DNA of 15,832 bases from Auxenochlorella pyrenoidosa (GCA_001430745.1 KQ482041.1:1680408-1696239), one strand, 5' to 3'; positions 1 to 13,651 are shown, counted from the first letter of the stretch. Program-made: numbers and translations. The notes: generated by a model not told the origin, from the sequence alone.

Positions 1-94
1 GCAAATCGGGTGGGCAGGCCCTGCGAGCCCCCTCCTTCTCCTGCTGGGGGGCTGAGGATCCTCATGCGCCGCATGCCGCCCGCCCTGGGTGCAG

Positions 95-3000
95 GGCCTG
101 CTACTGGGGGGAGCCCCGGCTGGTGGCGGGGAGCTTTGAGGACCAGCAGGGCTGGTGGCCCGACCAGCCCATGCCCAACGAGCAGCCCTCGCACGGTGGG
201 CTGGGTCCAGGGGGAGGCAGGAATCAAGGCGGGCCCCCACGCACAGAAGCCAGGCTGGGAGCACAGTTGCAACTGTGCCTGCATTTGCAGGCGCCGGCCT
301 GGTCCCCGCCCGGCCTCCATCCCTTGCACAGCCTGCCGGATGCCGCCCCCGGAGTAGGCCGCCCACGCACCTTTTTGACACAATTCTCGATTGCCTGCCT
401 TGGCTGCTCGCAGGGTTCCGGGTGGCCACCCTGGTGGGCGGCGTGCCCAGCTGCGGCCTGCAGAACGCGTGGCTGTCCACCTGCGCGGCTGCTGGGGAGA
501 GCGTGACTGTTGCCTTTCGCACCGACGCCTCCTGCCTGGTGCGCATGTACCTGCTGGGCGACAGCAGCTGCTCCCGGACCAACAACCTCACCGTGATTGA
601 CGGGTGAGCAGCCGCCAGGCGTGCGGCCGGGCAGTCGCACCCAGGGCGGCCCCTCATGGTTGTGTGCCAGCTGCAGAAGGCCGGGCAGGCTGCGCACATG
701 CATGAAAATATGGCCCCAAAAGCGGGCCCTTGGACCCTGCCACCAGCGACCCGGTCCCATCATGCCGTCCCCTGCAGTGCCTACCGCACGCCCAACGAGC
801 TGGCCACCTTTCCGGGCGCTGGCGGCGCCCAGCTGGTTGCACGCACCTCTGGCAATGGCACCCGCCTGCTTACCCTCAGCGATCCCTCCGGCACCGGCGC
901 ATCCTGCTCCGCCACACTGGCCATGCAGTCAGCCGACGCCGGCTGCCCAGAGGGCACCTCCCCAGCCTCCAACCCGCAGCTCAGCAATGCGTCAGACCCC
1001 GCTGGCGCGGCCGCCCGGGTGGTGTTCAAGCAGCGGCAGTGCGAGCCGTGCGCCACTGGGCATCGCTGCCTGGCGGGCATGTCGGTTGAGTGCGAGGCCG
1101 GCACATTCACGGACATTGTAGGTGACGCCACAGATGGGCCCTGCTTCGCCTGCCCCTCTGGCACTGCCAGCCGGCCAGGTGAGAGCGGGCGGGCCGGGCA
1201 GGGCGCTACAAATTCGTTTGGCTGCCACAGATACAGCTGTCATGATGCAGCGTGCTGCCTTTGATATGCTGGCAGGGCCTGCAGCCTGAGTTCTGCACTT
1301 AGTGAAGTCTCACTGTGTGCTGCTGGGCTGAAATGCTTACTCTCCTGGGATGGCTGCCCACTCTTGGCCCCAGCAGGGCAGGAGAAGTGCCAGGAGTGCG
1401 GTCCAGGCACTGTTCCAACATCCGGCCACGACTCGTGCGTGCTCTGCCCAGAGGGCACCGCCAGCAAGCTTCCTGGAGTGGAGACCTGCCCCCAGTGCCA
1501 GGTGAGCGCCGCTTGCTTGCCATCGAAGCACGCAGCTGCTGACTGCCTTAGACAACATTGAAGCCGAGCAAGCACCTGCACCCAGTGCCTGCCCTCGTCA
1601 CCCTGGTTGCTGCCCCCCAGGCTGGGACCTTCCGCGAGGCCGAGGGCGGCGACGGCACGGAGTGCACGCCCTGGTGAGGAGGCAGCCTGGCGCGAGCCGG
1701 CCAGCGCTCGGGTGCCGCCTGCGCCCTGCTGCCGCCTGCGTGCGCACCTGCTGCGACCGCAAGTCTCGTGGTGATTCGACCTACCCGATTTGCACCCCCC
1801 TCTGCTGCAGCCCGCCAGGCAGCTGGTCGCCGAGTGGGGCCGGCCAGTGCACCCTGTGCGAGCCGGGGCACGCACAGGACAAGGAGGGGCAGACGGAGTG
1901 CTTCCCCTGGTAAGGGTTGGGAGCCACGGCAGGGAGGGCAGCTCTCGGCCTCCATGCATGCAGGGATGGCGAGGGGAGGGCTGCCACATCCATCTCTGCT
2001 GCTGCCTCCCAGCACTGCGTGCTGACTCACCCTCTCTTGCTGCACTCTGATGCCCACCCACCAATTTGTCTGCACTGCAGCCCAGCGGGCACCTCTGCCG
2101 CCCTCAACGGCAGCCATACCTGCGCTCCATGCCAGCCAGGAACTTTCGCCAACACCTCGGCGGCTGACACATGCACTGCCTGCCCGGCGGGCTGGATCAC
2201 GATTGCGAATGGCACTGCCAGCAAGGATGTTGGCCCCACAGAGTGCTCCCCTTGGTAAGGCGCGGGGGGGTGGCAGGAGGCCAGGAGTCTGGGTGGGGTG
2301 GGCTGCCACGGCTGGCTGCTGCTTGCAGGCATTAGTGCTGTGCCTCGCTGCTTTCTGCTCCTGCCCTTTGGCTGCACCAGTGCCCAGCCACCGACTTCCC
2401 TGCTCTGCAGCCCAATTGGCACTTGGAAACCAGCAGGGGCCATGGACAACAAGTGCCGCAGGTAGGGGGGCATGCTTGCAGGGGGCTCAGCCGGCCTGGA
2501 TCCAAGATGCCATGCTGCTTGTCAGGGAGCCATGCAGCAAGCTTTCAGCCTCAAGCTGCCACGCTGGGAACCAACTCACAAAGCAACATACTATGCGGTT
2601 CCTGCCCCTGCAGCTGCCCCTCTGGCTTTGAGACGGGGGTGAACGGCACCGGGGCCGCAACCTGCAGCGCATGCAAGCCCGGCACCTTTGCGCAGCTGCC
2701 AAACACCCCGCTGTGCACCCCGTGCGCCCCCGCCACATACGCTCCTGAGCCAGGTGGGGCGCTCCGTCTGTAAGGGGTTGGCTGGCGGCAGCGCAGCCCC
2801 GTCCTTGCTTGGCAGGGCGCCATGAGGCAGCAGCCTGCTCACCCGTATCAAACCTGCCCGCGTCCCTCCCTCCCACAGGCGTGCGTGTGTGCAAGCTGTG
2901 CCCCGCCGGCACCGTGTCTGGCCCCGCCCCCGGCTCCACCACTGCACAGTCCGCCTACGGCGCCAGCGCCTGCACCCCCTGCGAGAAGCGGACGTACAGG

Positions 3001-4837
3001 CCGTCGATCTATGCTGCCAACCTGTGCATGCTGTGCCCCAAGGGCCGGGAGACCAGGAAGGCAACCGGGGCCACTGTGTGCGTGGCCTGCGCGCCTGGCA
3101 CGTCGCTCCTGGACCCAGCGAACGACGTCAACTGCAGTGCCTGCGCCGCGGGTGAGCAGCGTAGCCTGGGCAGGGCGGTTCCCTGCAACACCAGGCAGGG
3201 AGGCAAAGCACACGAGTGGGCAGAACGTGTCCGCCTAGGAGGCTGATAGCATTGGAAGCATTTTTTCCATGCTGCAGCCTGCAACTGGTCGAAGCGCCCG
3301 ATGAGTGGGCAGTACACTGCCACCTGCTGACCTTGCACCCAATCCTTGGCTTTCACCGTGTGCTGCAGGCAGCTACGCACCCTCCCCTGGATCATCCCTC
3401 ACCTGCCCAGCTTGTCCCCGCGGCTACGCAGTCGCTGACATGGGGAACAGGCAAGTTCGACCTGAAGGCCTGCCGGCCCCATACGTATGCGCAACCTGCA
3501 TTGGGGCTGGACAGGTGTAGGCACTGGAGGTCTGTCATGTGCTGCTGAGGATGCCGCTTGCTGTGCTTTTCCCCACCCCGCATCTTGCCTTGCAGCCAGT
3601 GCGACGTCTGCGCGCCGGGGACGTACGCCGACCAGCCAGGCCTGCAGGAGTGCAAGGTGGGGCTTGCCTCGGGGCTCGATGCATGAGGCAAAGCCCGCCG
3701 CCGCCGGCTCTGACGGGAATGCCGTGCCCGCGTGTCAGGCAACCACTGGCATGCACTCTGGAACGTCGATTCCTGCCAACGGTCCCCCGTCGGGTTCTCC
3801 TTTTCACCCTGCAGGAGTGCCCGGAGGGGACGTACACCGACCGGACTGGCGCAGACTCCGTGGCTGCCTGCCTGCCAGCCCCCGCTGGCAACTATGCCGC
3901 TGGCACTGGCAACGACGGTTTCACCCCCTGCGAGCCCGGCACCTACCAGGACCAGCCTGGCAAGGGAGCCTGCAAGGTGGGCAAGGGAGTCGTAGAGGCT
4001 GGGGTGGGAAGCGTCGGCTGCCCCTCTTAGCCTCTACCTGCAGCCCCTGTTGCGGCTTCCTACGGACCAGTTGACCCCGCCTGCCTACCCAGCCTAGCTA
4101 CCCGTCTCCCCCCTTCTGCACTCTCTTGCAGGACTGCCCGCCGGGCAGTCAGTGCCCCGCCGGCACCGCTGCTCCCACTGCCTGCCGGCCTGGCTTCTAT
4201 GCGGATGGCAAGCAGCCGTTTTGCAAGGTGCGCCGTTGTGGGCTGTGCCAGATGCACAAGCAAGGGTGCATCGCCTTGGTCTCTCCGTGAAGACGGCCGC
4301 CTTTCCTTGCACCATTCCTGTTGCTCACACGAGTTGCGCACGCCGCCCTGGCTCCCCTGCAGGAGTGCCCAAAAGGCACTTACCAGGACAAGCCTTCGCA
4401 GCGCGCGTGCAAGCCCTGCCCTGCTGGCACCTCCTGCGGCGCCAGCAAGATGGCTGCCCCGACAAAGTGCCCGCCTGGGCGCTTTGGCACCAAGCTGTCC
4501 TCGGTCTCCCCAAACGACTGCCTGATGTGCCCCATCAACGTGAGTGCTGCCTCACGATTGCACTGCCGTTGCAAGTCTCTGAGACAAGACTGGAGGTGTG
4601 CTGCCTAGTGTGCGCCCCCACATGGCACGGATCGCCTGCTGGTCACCCCAGAGATTTGCTCAGGGCCCTTCCACTTCCCGTCCGGGACAAACATTTGTGC
4701 CCTGGGTTCCTCCCCATGTGCAGACTTTTTCGGCCGCCGACGGCGCCACCGCCTGCATCGGCTGCGCCACAGGCCAGTGGACGGGCCGCCTCACCGGCCA
4801 GAGGATGTGCTGGTCTACCGCAAAGCGTTTGCCGTGA
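95..4837 (+). CDS. Cys-rich GCC2/GCC3 (ephrin-receptor-like) repeat protein, 5' partial
   Basis: At least 16 exons join in one frame: 95-195, 414-603, 778-1178, 1377-1501, 1621-1673, 1811-1909, 2081-2254, 2411-2461, 2614-2753, 2879-3151, 3369-3516, 3596-3656, 3815-3976, 4132-4227, 4363-4539 and 4724-4837, giving about 787 residues. All introns are GT-AG. The N-terminal third (to about 1030) has scattered Cys and N-glycosylation sequons. After that come many modules of the form C-x2-C-x-P-G-T, for example CPAGTSAALNGSHTCAPC and ECPKGTYQDKPSQRACKPC. This spacing is typical of GCC2/GCC3 or TNFR-like disulfide modules, which are extracellular in known proteins. The signal peptide and true start are left of the window. 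The frame is also open leftward from 195 to base 3, so the first exon edge is uncertain. No transmembrane segment is visible before the TGA at 4835. The exon 11/12 junction may be 3514/3600 instead. The specific function is unknown; a surface or matrix role is inferred. Confidence 0.82.
1621..4539 (+). repeat. Tandem Cys-rich modules on phase-matched exons
   Basis: Within the Cys-rich gene, exons coincide with protein modules. The junctions after exons 5, 6 and 7 (ending 1673, 1909 and 2254) split a Cys codon as TG|C, always before a C-P-x-G-[ST] start. The junctions after exons 12, 13 and 14 (ending 3656, 3976 and 4227) fall between codons, after C-K and before E-C-P or D-C-P. Exons 6, 7, 13 and 14 are therefore symmetric in phase and can be duplicated without a frameshift. 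The modules have diverged in sequence, so this is an old duplication series, not a recent satellite. Confidence 0.7.
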
Positions 4838-5307
4838 GAGCAGCAGCAGATGGGCTGCGAACCAGCTGCGGCCCCGTGCGCCAGCGCCGGTGCCAACAGC
4901 GAATCGCACGAGCACGGCCTGCCATATCCTTTCTCCCGTCCCCATTCCACAGCCAATCCTCCTCGCCTCTTGTTGCAGCTGACCCCCCTTCCCTTCTTTC
5001 CACAACTCTATAAGCATCTTTTTTGACCGGCAATGCCCATGCCTGCCTTCCAGCCTCAAGCAGTGCTATTACCTTGTCACCCCACTTACCACCGCACTCG
5101 GCCCCCTGCGGTGCTCATTTTCTCTGCCCGACACTCCCGCCGCATTAACAGCCGCGCAATCCTTGAAATGCTCCCTTTGTCAGGGCTCGACCTGCATTCT
5201 TTCGCAATCTACTTTTGTTCTTAATCTACTTCCATGTCACCAAGAGAAGCCTTGCAATTTGATCAGGTGGCGGGCTGCAGGCCACCAGCGTCAAGCTCCC
5301 CGTGAGC
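4838..5307. other. Convergent intergenic region (two 3' ends)
   Basis: This 470-nt stretch lies between the stop of the Cys-rich gene and the stop of HPPK-DHPS on the other strand, so it should hold both 3' UTRs. It is more AT- and pyrimidine-rich than its flanks. I see no conserved coding segment and no TGTAA on either strand, so neither cleavage site can be placed. A weak alternative last exon for the Cys-rich gene could begin after the acceptor-like CCACAG near 4950. Confidence 0.55.
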
Positions 5308-8494
<3,187 letters not shown>

Positions 8495-8894
8495 GCCTGC
8501 AAGGCGCCTAAACTGTCTGTCAGGTGTCTGGAGAGTGACGGGACATTTTGAGCAATGCAAGCATACAGTAGCCGAGTCCTGCTGTGTCGGGCGGTCAGCA
8601 CGGCCCCTGAGATGCCTGTGCAAGCAGGCGTGCAGCACAGCGACTGTTCAACTATATGAATCAGAATTCACGTGCGAGGGCAAGTCAGACAAGCGGCCAA
8701 GCCAGTGCCGGAGCACCTCCGGCAAGAGGGCAAGGGCAGTAGACGCTTTCCCGGCGCTCCGACCTAGCCTCAGCAGGTCGATCACGTCTGACGCTGTCGG
8801 AGGGCTCTATAGGCCGGGTGCAAGCGCAAAACAGCTTGCCAGGTGGCCGCTGCTTCTTGCCGCTGCTAGCAGCGGACTGGGTGTGCAAGGCACA
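8495..8894. promoter_or_regulatory. Shared promoter region of two divergent genes
   Basis: These 400 nt separate the putative start of HPPK-DHPS (minus) from the ATG of the first SGNH gene (plus). TATA-like strings occur at 8653 (TATATG) and 8807 (CTATAGG); the latter is about 85 nt upstream of the plus-strand ATG. A perfect 8-bp inverted repeat lies at 8706-8724. Part of the region may be a 5' UTR or a missed first exon of HPPK-DHPS. No transcription start can be fixed from sequence alone. Confidence 0.45.
8706..8724. repeat. Perfect 8-bp inverted repeat in the divergent promoter
   Basis: TGCCGGAG, a 3-nt spacer CAC, then CTCCGGCA. It lies midway between the two divergent genes and could be a dimeric factor site or a chance GC-rich hairpin. 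Confidence 0.5.
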
Positions 8895-11133
8895 ATGGCA
8901 ATGGCACACAGGGCATCCGTTCACGCCGCCGCCCTCCTCTTCCTTCTACTCTTGCACCATGGCTTGGGCGCCAGAGACGTGAGGCGGGACTGGGGAGTTT
9001 GTTGGAGAGAGGGCATGCTGCCTTGAGCACCGCCACATATCTGCTTTGTCGAGGCACACCTCCTTCCTTCAATGCTGGCTGAGCACGGTTCGCCCCCCCT
9101 GCTAGGTGCAGCCCGAGCCCCGATTCGAGGCATGGTGGTTAGCGCTGCACGAGCAGTTTCTTGCGGAAGCGGCGGCTGCCCGGGCCAGCGGGGTGAGGCG
9201 CTTCTGTGGGCGGGCAGGCCTGGGGCAGGGCCAGCGGCACAAAGCGGCTGCGCCAGCACTCGCCGTGCATGCAGAGCACGCTCTGATCCGCATGTCTGCC
9301 TGTGCGCCGACGCTTTGATATCAGAGTGGTTGTTTCATCTATTTCATGGGGCGCCGCCGGCCGACAGTCAAAGCTGGGCTGTGCCTCGCCAAGCTGCTGC
9401 TTCTTGCGTGCCACGTTCAGGGCTTGGACACCGTCATGTATGGCGACTCGATCATGGAGCGCTTTCGGGGGACGCTGGCCGGCAACGCCTCGGCCGACTA
9501 TGCCCCCAACAAGGCGGCCTGGGAGCGGGTGTACGGTGGGCAGCGGTGAGCGGGGGGTGACACCAAGGGCTGGGTGGGTGGGTGGGTGGGGGGTTTGCAG
9601 CAGGTGGCCTTGCCTGGCAACGGCAGGCCCAGTGTGCCACCAGCACTGCACCAGCAGCTTGCATGTGCCAGCAGCCTTGCCTTGGCTGTGGGGGCCGGGC
9701 CGGGCCCCAAGGCCTGCAAGCGGGCACCCTCGTCCACACCCCCGCCCGAGCCCCGCCAGCCTGGCCTCTCCCCGACCGCAGCGCCGACGTGTTTGCCGCC
9801 GGCGGCGACGGCACGCTCAACCTGCTGTGGCGGCTGGAGCATGGGGAGGGACCGGCGGGGCTGAATCCCCAGGTCGTGTTCCTGATGATAGGCGCCAACG
9901 ACGTGCTGGGCCTGGGGCCACTGTTCCCGGTGCGCAGGCGGGGGCGCCGGCGTGTCGGCACTTGCCCGGCACCCAGCTTGCAGTGGTCTTGGTGGGCCTC
10001 TGCGGCCCGCATTCAAATTGGCACCTGGCCTGGATCACTCGGGACGCTGGCCCTTTTGACATGGGCATGAACACAGGCAGGACTTGGGCTGCCCCCTGCG
10101 CAGGGCCAGGGCTCGTACGTCGCGCACGCTGCGTCGGTGGGCGTGCAGCGCTGCATCCACTCGCTGCGGCACCAGGCACCAAACGGTGCGCCCCCGGCTG
10201 GCGGGTTCCTCTCCGCGCCAGCCCAGGGGCTGGAACTAGGGGTGCACTGCCATGGAGGGATGCCCTGCACGTGCTGCACTTTGTGTTCAGCTGCAGGAGC
10301 CCTGTGAGCCACGTGCACAGCTGTGCCTGCCTGCCGACCTCCCCGCCTGCCTTCCCGCCTTCCGGCCGGCCCGCCGGCCCGCCTGCCGCTCTGCCTGACT
10401 CTATCAACCTCTTCCGCTGCCTCTCCCCTGCAGCCACCGTTGTGGTGCTGGGCATCCTGCCCATCCAGATACCAACTCCAGACGGGACCGTCCACGTGGT
10501 GGATGACATCATCGCAGGGGCAAACGAGGAGACGGCGGCATACGTGGCACGCCAGTGCTCGCCTCGCCTGGTGTACAAAGGTCAGCCGGGGCTGGGACCA
10601 GGCCGGTGGCAGGCCCGGAGTGCAGGGAGTGCTGCGACCGAGGTCGACATGCAGTGACCTGCAGGTCGGAGCACGGCCCGGCGGATGCCTCCCTTGCCTG
10701 CGTACTTGCTGCACAGATGTGTCGTGTCCCTCCGAATGTCTGCCAGACTGCGGGCCTGAATTTCTGCTGCCGAGCGGCGACATAGATACGGAGCTGATGC
10801 CCGATGGCGTGCACCCAAATGGTGAGACTGCTGCCAGCGTCGAGCAAAAAGCCAGTGCATTCTGCCTGCTTCCTAGAGGTGCAATGGAAGAGCATGCTGC
10901 CAGCAAGCATCAGTTCTTGCAGCTGTGCGTCATGTTTGCGTATAAACAGCCACACAAGACGCACTGATGCGTCGATCCGCCTGTCTGCCAGTGCAGGGGA
11001 TGGAGCGGAGCTGCTGCTTGCATGCATGCAGAGCGCTCTCGATGGCAGCAGAGGCGAGCAGCTGGAGGACGATGGAGAGGGTGTCTGGCTACGAAGCATG
11101 GAGGATGGAGAAGATGTTTCAGACGAGGGATGA
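8895..11133 (+). CDS. Secreted SGNH/GDSL hydrolase, paralog 1
   Basis: Eight exons: 8895-8978, 9106-9192, 9421-9545, 9782-9929, 10104-10185, 10434-10580, 10717-10821 and 10997-11133, giving 304 residues with all phases matching and all introns GT-AG. Residues 1-25 form a signal peptide with a Leu-rich core. The SGNH blocks are all present: YGDSIM with nucleophile Ser67, GGD (106-108) with the oxyanion Gly, IGAND with Asn138, and DGVH with Asp254 and His257. The segment LNLLWRLEHGE matches the TTQHVLWRLKNGE-type region of PAF-acetylhydrolase Ib catalytic subunits, so this is the closest family; the substrate (an acyl or acetyl ester) is not predictable. The last 30 or so residues are very acidic and absent from the neighbouring paralog. 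The start is the first of two in-frame ATGs (8895 and 8901). Exon 2 could start at 9112 instead of 9106. Confidence 0.88.
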
Positions 11134-11162
11134 TGAGCCCCAGCCCTGCAATGCCAAAGTTG

Positions 11163-11167
11163 TGTAA
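11163..11167 (+). terminator. TGTAA polyadenylation signal, SGNH paralog 1
   Basis: TGTAA, the usual polyadenylation signal of chlorophyte nuclear genes, lies 30 nt after the stop codon of SGNH paralog 1. The 3' UTR would be very short. Confidence 0.6.
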
Positions 11168-11298
11168 CAAGGTCTCGGGCGAATGCGCAGGTGCGAACAG
11201 GCGGGACAGGCAGCAGCGCCGGGCGCAGCATGAGCAGCTGGAACAACTGAGCGAATCGGAAGGGCAACACCACTTTACTCAGCGCCCCTCGACCTCAA

Positions 11299-11310
11299 TA
11301 TAAGCACGTG
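11299..11310 (+). promoter_or_regulatory. TATA-like element abutting a G-box (CACGTG)
   Basis: TATAAG is followed directly by the palindrome CACGTG and then GGC, about 215 nt upstream of the ATG of SGNH paralog 2. CACGTGG is the core bound by bZIP and bHLH factors in plants and algae. Paralog 1 has no obvious equivalent. The role is inferred from the motif alone. Confidence 0.4.
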
Positions 11311-11480
11311 GGCGTGGTGTGGCGTCCAGGGAATCGGCTTGCTCTGCGCGCCAGCAGTGTCGCTGCCCCAGCAGCAGCCCTTGCTCGCTTGCAGCGCCTG
11401 CACCACTGCTGGGGTCTGTATTCGGGCGATCGAACGGTCGGCGGCATCACCCGCTTCGCCGCCCTGCCATAGGCATCGGC

Positions 11481-11492
11481 GGCGGCGCCGCC
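11481..11492. repeat. 12-bp GC palindrome in the leader of SGNH paralog 2
   Basis: GGCGGCGCCGCC is a perfect palindrome 31 nt before the ATG at 11524. It may fold in the 5' UTR, but such strings are frequent in GC-rich genomes. Confidence 0.35.
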
Positions 11493-11523
11493 CCTCTCCT
11501 CGTGGCGACACCCCTAAAGCAGC

Positions 11524-13651
11524 ATGGCCATCTCAGCACTTCGCAGGCTTCTCTTCCTGCTAGCCCTGTGCTGCGCTGCAAGCTCGTTGTCGGGCGGCAG
11601 AAGAGGCGCAGCGCACGCGGCAACGGTGCTGTCAGAGGATGACGCCCGCTGGCTGCTGCTGCTGCAGCCGGCCTCCCGCTCGGAACTGCCTGGCTGGCTG
11701 GAGGCGCATGACCGCCTGGCTGGCGAGGTGGAGGCTGCCAAGGCGGCGGGGGTGAGTATGCAGGAGAGCCGGGGAAGAAGCTCTGCGGGCTGGTATGCGT
11801 GGGAAGCTGAGAGCACATGCCATTGTCCCGGTTCAGGGCCTCGATGTCGTCGTGTATGGAGACTCGATCATGGAGGCCTTTCGAGGTGGGCGGGCAAGTG
11901 TTGCCACATTGTTTAAAAATGAGTGGAGAGGGCACCAGCCCGGCTGCATGTGGCAGCCTGTGGTGTCCAACAGGGGCGCCGTGCAGGGGCGGTCGTACTC
12001 CAAGCCGCTGCCGGGATCTGGCACCTGCCGCAGGGGAGTGCCTGGGGGCCGACTGGTCCCACGCATACGCCGCAAACATGGCGGCCTGGAAGCGCGCGTA
12101 CGAGGGAAAACGGTGAGCGCACGACTGGAGAAGCCCCGGCACGCACAGCCCCCAGGGGACGCCCTGACCTTTGGGCCCTCGCAGCATACGCCACGTGGGC
12201 CGCCGGTCAGCACACCCCCTCCACAGATTGCCACACCACTGCCGCTTCCTAACATCGTCCCCTCCCTGCCGTGTACCATCGCCACCACGCTCTGGCCCGC
12301 AGTGCCGGCATCTTTGCCATCTGCGGCGACCAAGCGGTGCACCTGCTCTGGCGGCTGAGGGAGGGCGAGGGCCCCGGCGGCCTGGGCCCCCGAGCCATCG
12401 CAGTCATGATCGGCACCAACGACGCCGCGCACCTGGCCAGCGTGTACCCGGTGAGGAGTGGGTGCCGTTTGCCGGGACAGCAGGGCAGCTGTTAGCCAGC
12501 TGGCATGCTGTGTGGCCACCCCTGTGCAGCGTGCAGAGCGCTCGCATGCTGCGGCTGAGCAGCCGTCGGCCAGCGGTGCCGGGCGCACACCAGGCGCTCG
12601 CTGTGGCCCTCCCCACCTTGCAAGCGCATGTCGTGTTGCAAGAATGACCCGGCGCGTCCGGCCCATCAGGCCGCCGGCGGCGCACCCACTCCGAACTGTG
12701 ATGTCCCGAACCCCCGCTGCATCAACAGGGGGAGGCCGAGATCCCCGGCCACATCATCTCGCTGGCGGTGCAGCAAATCGTGCGGGAGTTGCAGCGGCAG
12801 GCGCCCCAAGGTGCGTGTGCAGCTGTTCATGGGCCCTGCAGTGACAGGGCTGCCTTGCAGGGCGGCCATGCCGCACGAGCCAAGGCGAGGCACTGCATTT
12901 CTGCATGATAGGTGCCACGAGAGGCACCTGCTGGTTTTTTTCTTTATATATGTAACTATGTTACGTGCAAGGCGCCGGCAGGCATCTCTGCAGGCACAGC
13001 CTGCTTTTGCCGGCCCGCTCTCAGCCCCCAGCTCCCCTCTTCGCGCCCTCGTGTGCTCCGCAGCCACCATCGTGGTGTTCGGGCTGCTGCCGCTGCAGCC
13101 GCAGATGCTGGGCAGGCCGGACCGAGGGTACGACGGCATCACGGCGGCAGCCAACAGGGATCTGGCGGCGTTTGTGGAGGCGCAGGGCTCGCCGCGCCTC
13201 AGGTTCAAGGGTGAGCCCGCGCACGGGGGGTTGCGCAGGGCCCAGGCAGGCTGGGTGAGCAGGGGGCAGCGTGCGCAGCACAGGGGGACTGCCAGGATAT
13301 GCCGTGCCTGGCACGTCTGGCATTGCTGGCCCCAGCCCGCTGGCGCTGCCACCCTGGTGCTTGCAGACTGCAGCAGCGACTTTTTGCTGCCGAGCGGAGA
13401 AGTGGACACTACGCGCATGCCGGACGGCGTGCACCCGGCTGGTGGGTTGGTTGCCCTGGGCTGTGGAGCGTGCTGCACTTCAAAAGTAGTTTGCAACCCA
13501 CAGAGCAGCAGCCCCCAGCCTGACCAGCAGTTTTACGCTGGCCGCTGCTTGGCCACACAACCTGCTGCCTGCACTGCCCCCTGCCATCATGTTTGCAGGG
13601 GAGGGCGGCGAGCTGCTGCTGAAATGCATGCACAGTGCGTTAGAGATATGA
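11524..13651 (+). CDS. Secreted SGNH/GDSL hydrolase, paralog 2
   Basis: Eight exons: 11524-11751, 11837-11885, 12034-12112, 12303-12450, 12729-12810, 13064-13210, 13367-13441 and 13599-13651, giving 286 residues. A signal peptide occupies roughly residues 1-20 (LLFLLALCCAASS). Catalytic blocks: YGDSIM with Ser86, CGD with Gly127, IGTND with Asn158, and DGVH with Asp264 and His267. It aligns with the upstream paralog along its length, and exons 4, 5 and 6 have identical sizes (148, 82 and 147 nt) and phases. It lacks the intron after the signal peptide and has an extra one after EAFR. The C-terminus is short (ALEI), without the acidic tail. The protein is expected to be secreted or vacuolar, with ester-hydrolase activity of unknown specificity. 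No TGTAA is seen in the 680 nt downstream. Confidence 0.87.
12911..12955 (+). other. Hairpin, T-run and TGTAA inside intron 5 of SGNH paralog 2
   Basis: GGTGCC and GGCACC form a perfect 6-bp inverted repeat with a 6-nt loop (12911-12928). A run of seven T follows, then TATATA and TGTAA at 12951. All of it lies in the 253-nt intron 12811-13063. It resembles a 3'-end-forming or Pol III stop signal but has no recognisable RNA gene before it. It could allow premature polyadenylation within the intron. Confidence 0.3.

Larger units (their letters stand above)
11134..11523 (+). other. Intergenic region between the SGNH paralogs
   Basis: 390 nt hold the short 3' UTR of paralog 1 and the promoter and 5' UTR of paralog 2. 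Besides the TGTAA at 11163, it contains a TATA-like element with an adjoining CACGTG (11299-11310) and a GC palindrome (11481-11492). I see no coding segment. Confidence 0.55.

Noticed and set aside
285..350. A possible extra exon of the Cys-rich gene after TTTGCAG at 284.
   Set aside because: Its translation has no Cys-module features and no good donor follows. Direct joining of 195 to 414 restores a sensible frame.
9106..9111. Choice between acceptors CTAG (exon from 9106) and GTGCAG (exon from 9112) in SGNH paralog 1.
   Set aside because: Both are in frame and differ by two residues. The first AG was kept; the other is not excluded.
10013..10906. A 297-codon minus-strand frame, and similar long frames at 9302-10657 (+) and 1240-2064 (-).
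   Set aside because: They overlap well-supported SGNH and Cys-rich exons, show no family motif and are expected in GC-rich DNA with few stops.
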